Shown here: piece by piece, positions 63,991 to 64,000 of the stretch
How the letters are laid out: each line of letters opens with the position of its first letter
Position numbering within the stretch: the first letter of the stretch is position 1
Assembly: GCF_001413955.1 (NCBI RefSeq)
Contig: NZ_LCTZ01000002.1
Span: forward strand, 2,776,501 to 2,840,500
Length of the DNA: 64,000 bases
Reading direction: 5' to 3'
Origin: Flagellimonas eckloniae
Lineage (GTDB): Bacteria > Bacteroidota > Bacteroidia > Flavobacteriales > Flavobacteriaceae
Notes under the pieces: generated by a model
Database searches by the model: none
Seen by the model: only the letters and a program-made list of their open reading frames with translations
Told to the model about the DNA's origin: nothing
Program-made: the position numbers and the translations under genes

Positions 63991-64000
63991 AAACTCTATC

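Overview
The window is chromosomal DNA from a member of the Bacteroidota, most likely a marine Flavobacteriaceae. Five signs point this way: a gliding-motility lipoprotein gene (gldH), a secreted subtilisin with a type IX secretion C-terminal domain, many SusD-like-era lipoproteins with Cys-Ser-Asp/Glu N-termini, a SUF operon of Bacteroidota layout, and promoters with the Bacteroidota -7 element TAnnTTTG instead of an E. coli-type -10. No phage structural genes, transposases, CRISPR arrays, rRNA or tRNA genes were recognised. The genus cannot be fixed from the sequence alone.

Layout. 1-4340 (+): the end of a PhzF-family gene, hemB, a serine hydrolase, a CNNM/CBS membrane protein and an O6-alkylguanine-DNA methyltransferase, tightly packed. 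4351-11267: secreted or surface proteins (lipoprotein, T9SS subtilisin, outer-membrane barrel) mixed with a PolB-like exonuclease, an EEP-family nuclease/phosphatase and hflX. 11341-14967 (-): a TPR hybrid histidine kinase with an AraC output domain, a small lipoprotein, and then a decayed second copy of the kinase 3' end. 15387-18059: a DUF3078 outer-membrane protein and a seven-repeat lipoprotein, divergently arranged. 18106-24648 (-): the complete SUF iron-sulfur cluster operon sufA-B-C-D-S-E, a DUF59 (SufT-like) gene and a DUF2480 gene. 24766-27375 (-): two beta-propeller-type lipoproteins. 27439-30411: thiL, a zinc-ribbon protein and brnQ. 30482-35189: an accessory segment with an alpha/beta hydrolase-TPR protein, a decayed brnQ 3' end, two imperfect 46-48 bp repeats, and an operon of SDR oxidoreductase, AraC regulator and a membrane protein.

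35190-44686: an unknown membrane protein, pepP, a glycine-rich small protein, a large BNR-repeat exoprotein, a ThuA protein, DUF2721, a DUF1624 membrane protein and a lipoprotein. 44795-48914: a STAS-like protein, an overlapping RimK-type ligase/desuccinylase-type hydrolase pair, and a membrane-GAF-AraC regulator. 48996-50020: a collagen-like lipoprotein and a frameshifted lipoprotein. 50180-53717: the succinate dehydrogenase operon sdhCAB with a clear promoter and terminator. 53731-57303: a Vsr-family nuclease lacking the usual zinc ligands, a methionine-type aminotransferase, an XRE/S24 repressor divergent from a small HTH protein, a GNAT acetyltransferase, and an unlisted 35-codon gene with its own promoter and terminator. 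57380-63990 (-): scoB/scoA, then ricT-gldH-PBP1A, then trhO.

The core genes give aerobic respiration (sdh), ketone-body or acetoacetate activation (sco), haem, thiamine diphosphate and Fe-S biogenesis, and cell-wall synthesis linked to gliding. The most unusual points are two independent loci (11.3-12.3 kb and 30.3-32.4 kb) in which the 3' end of a gene recurs as a decayed copy on the far side of one accessory gene; the zinc-less Vsr; the DUF2480 gene at the end of the SUF operon; the RimK/desuccinylase pair; and the 35-codon gene. No wholly new multi-gene system is demonstrated.
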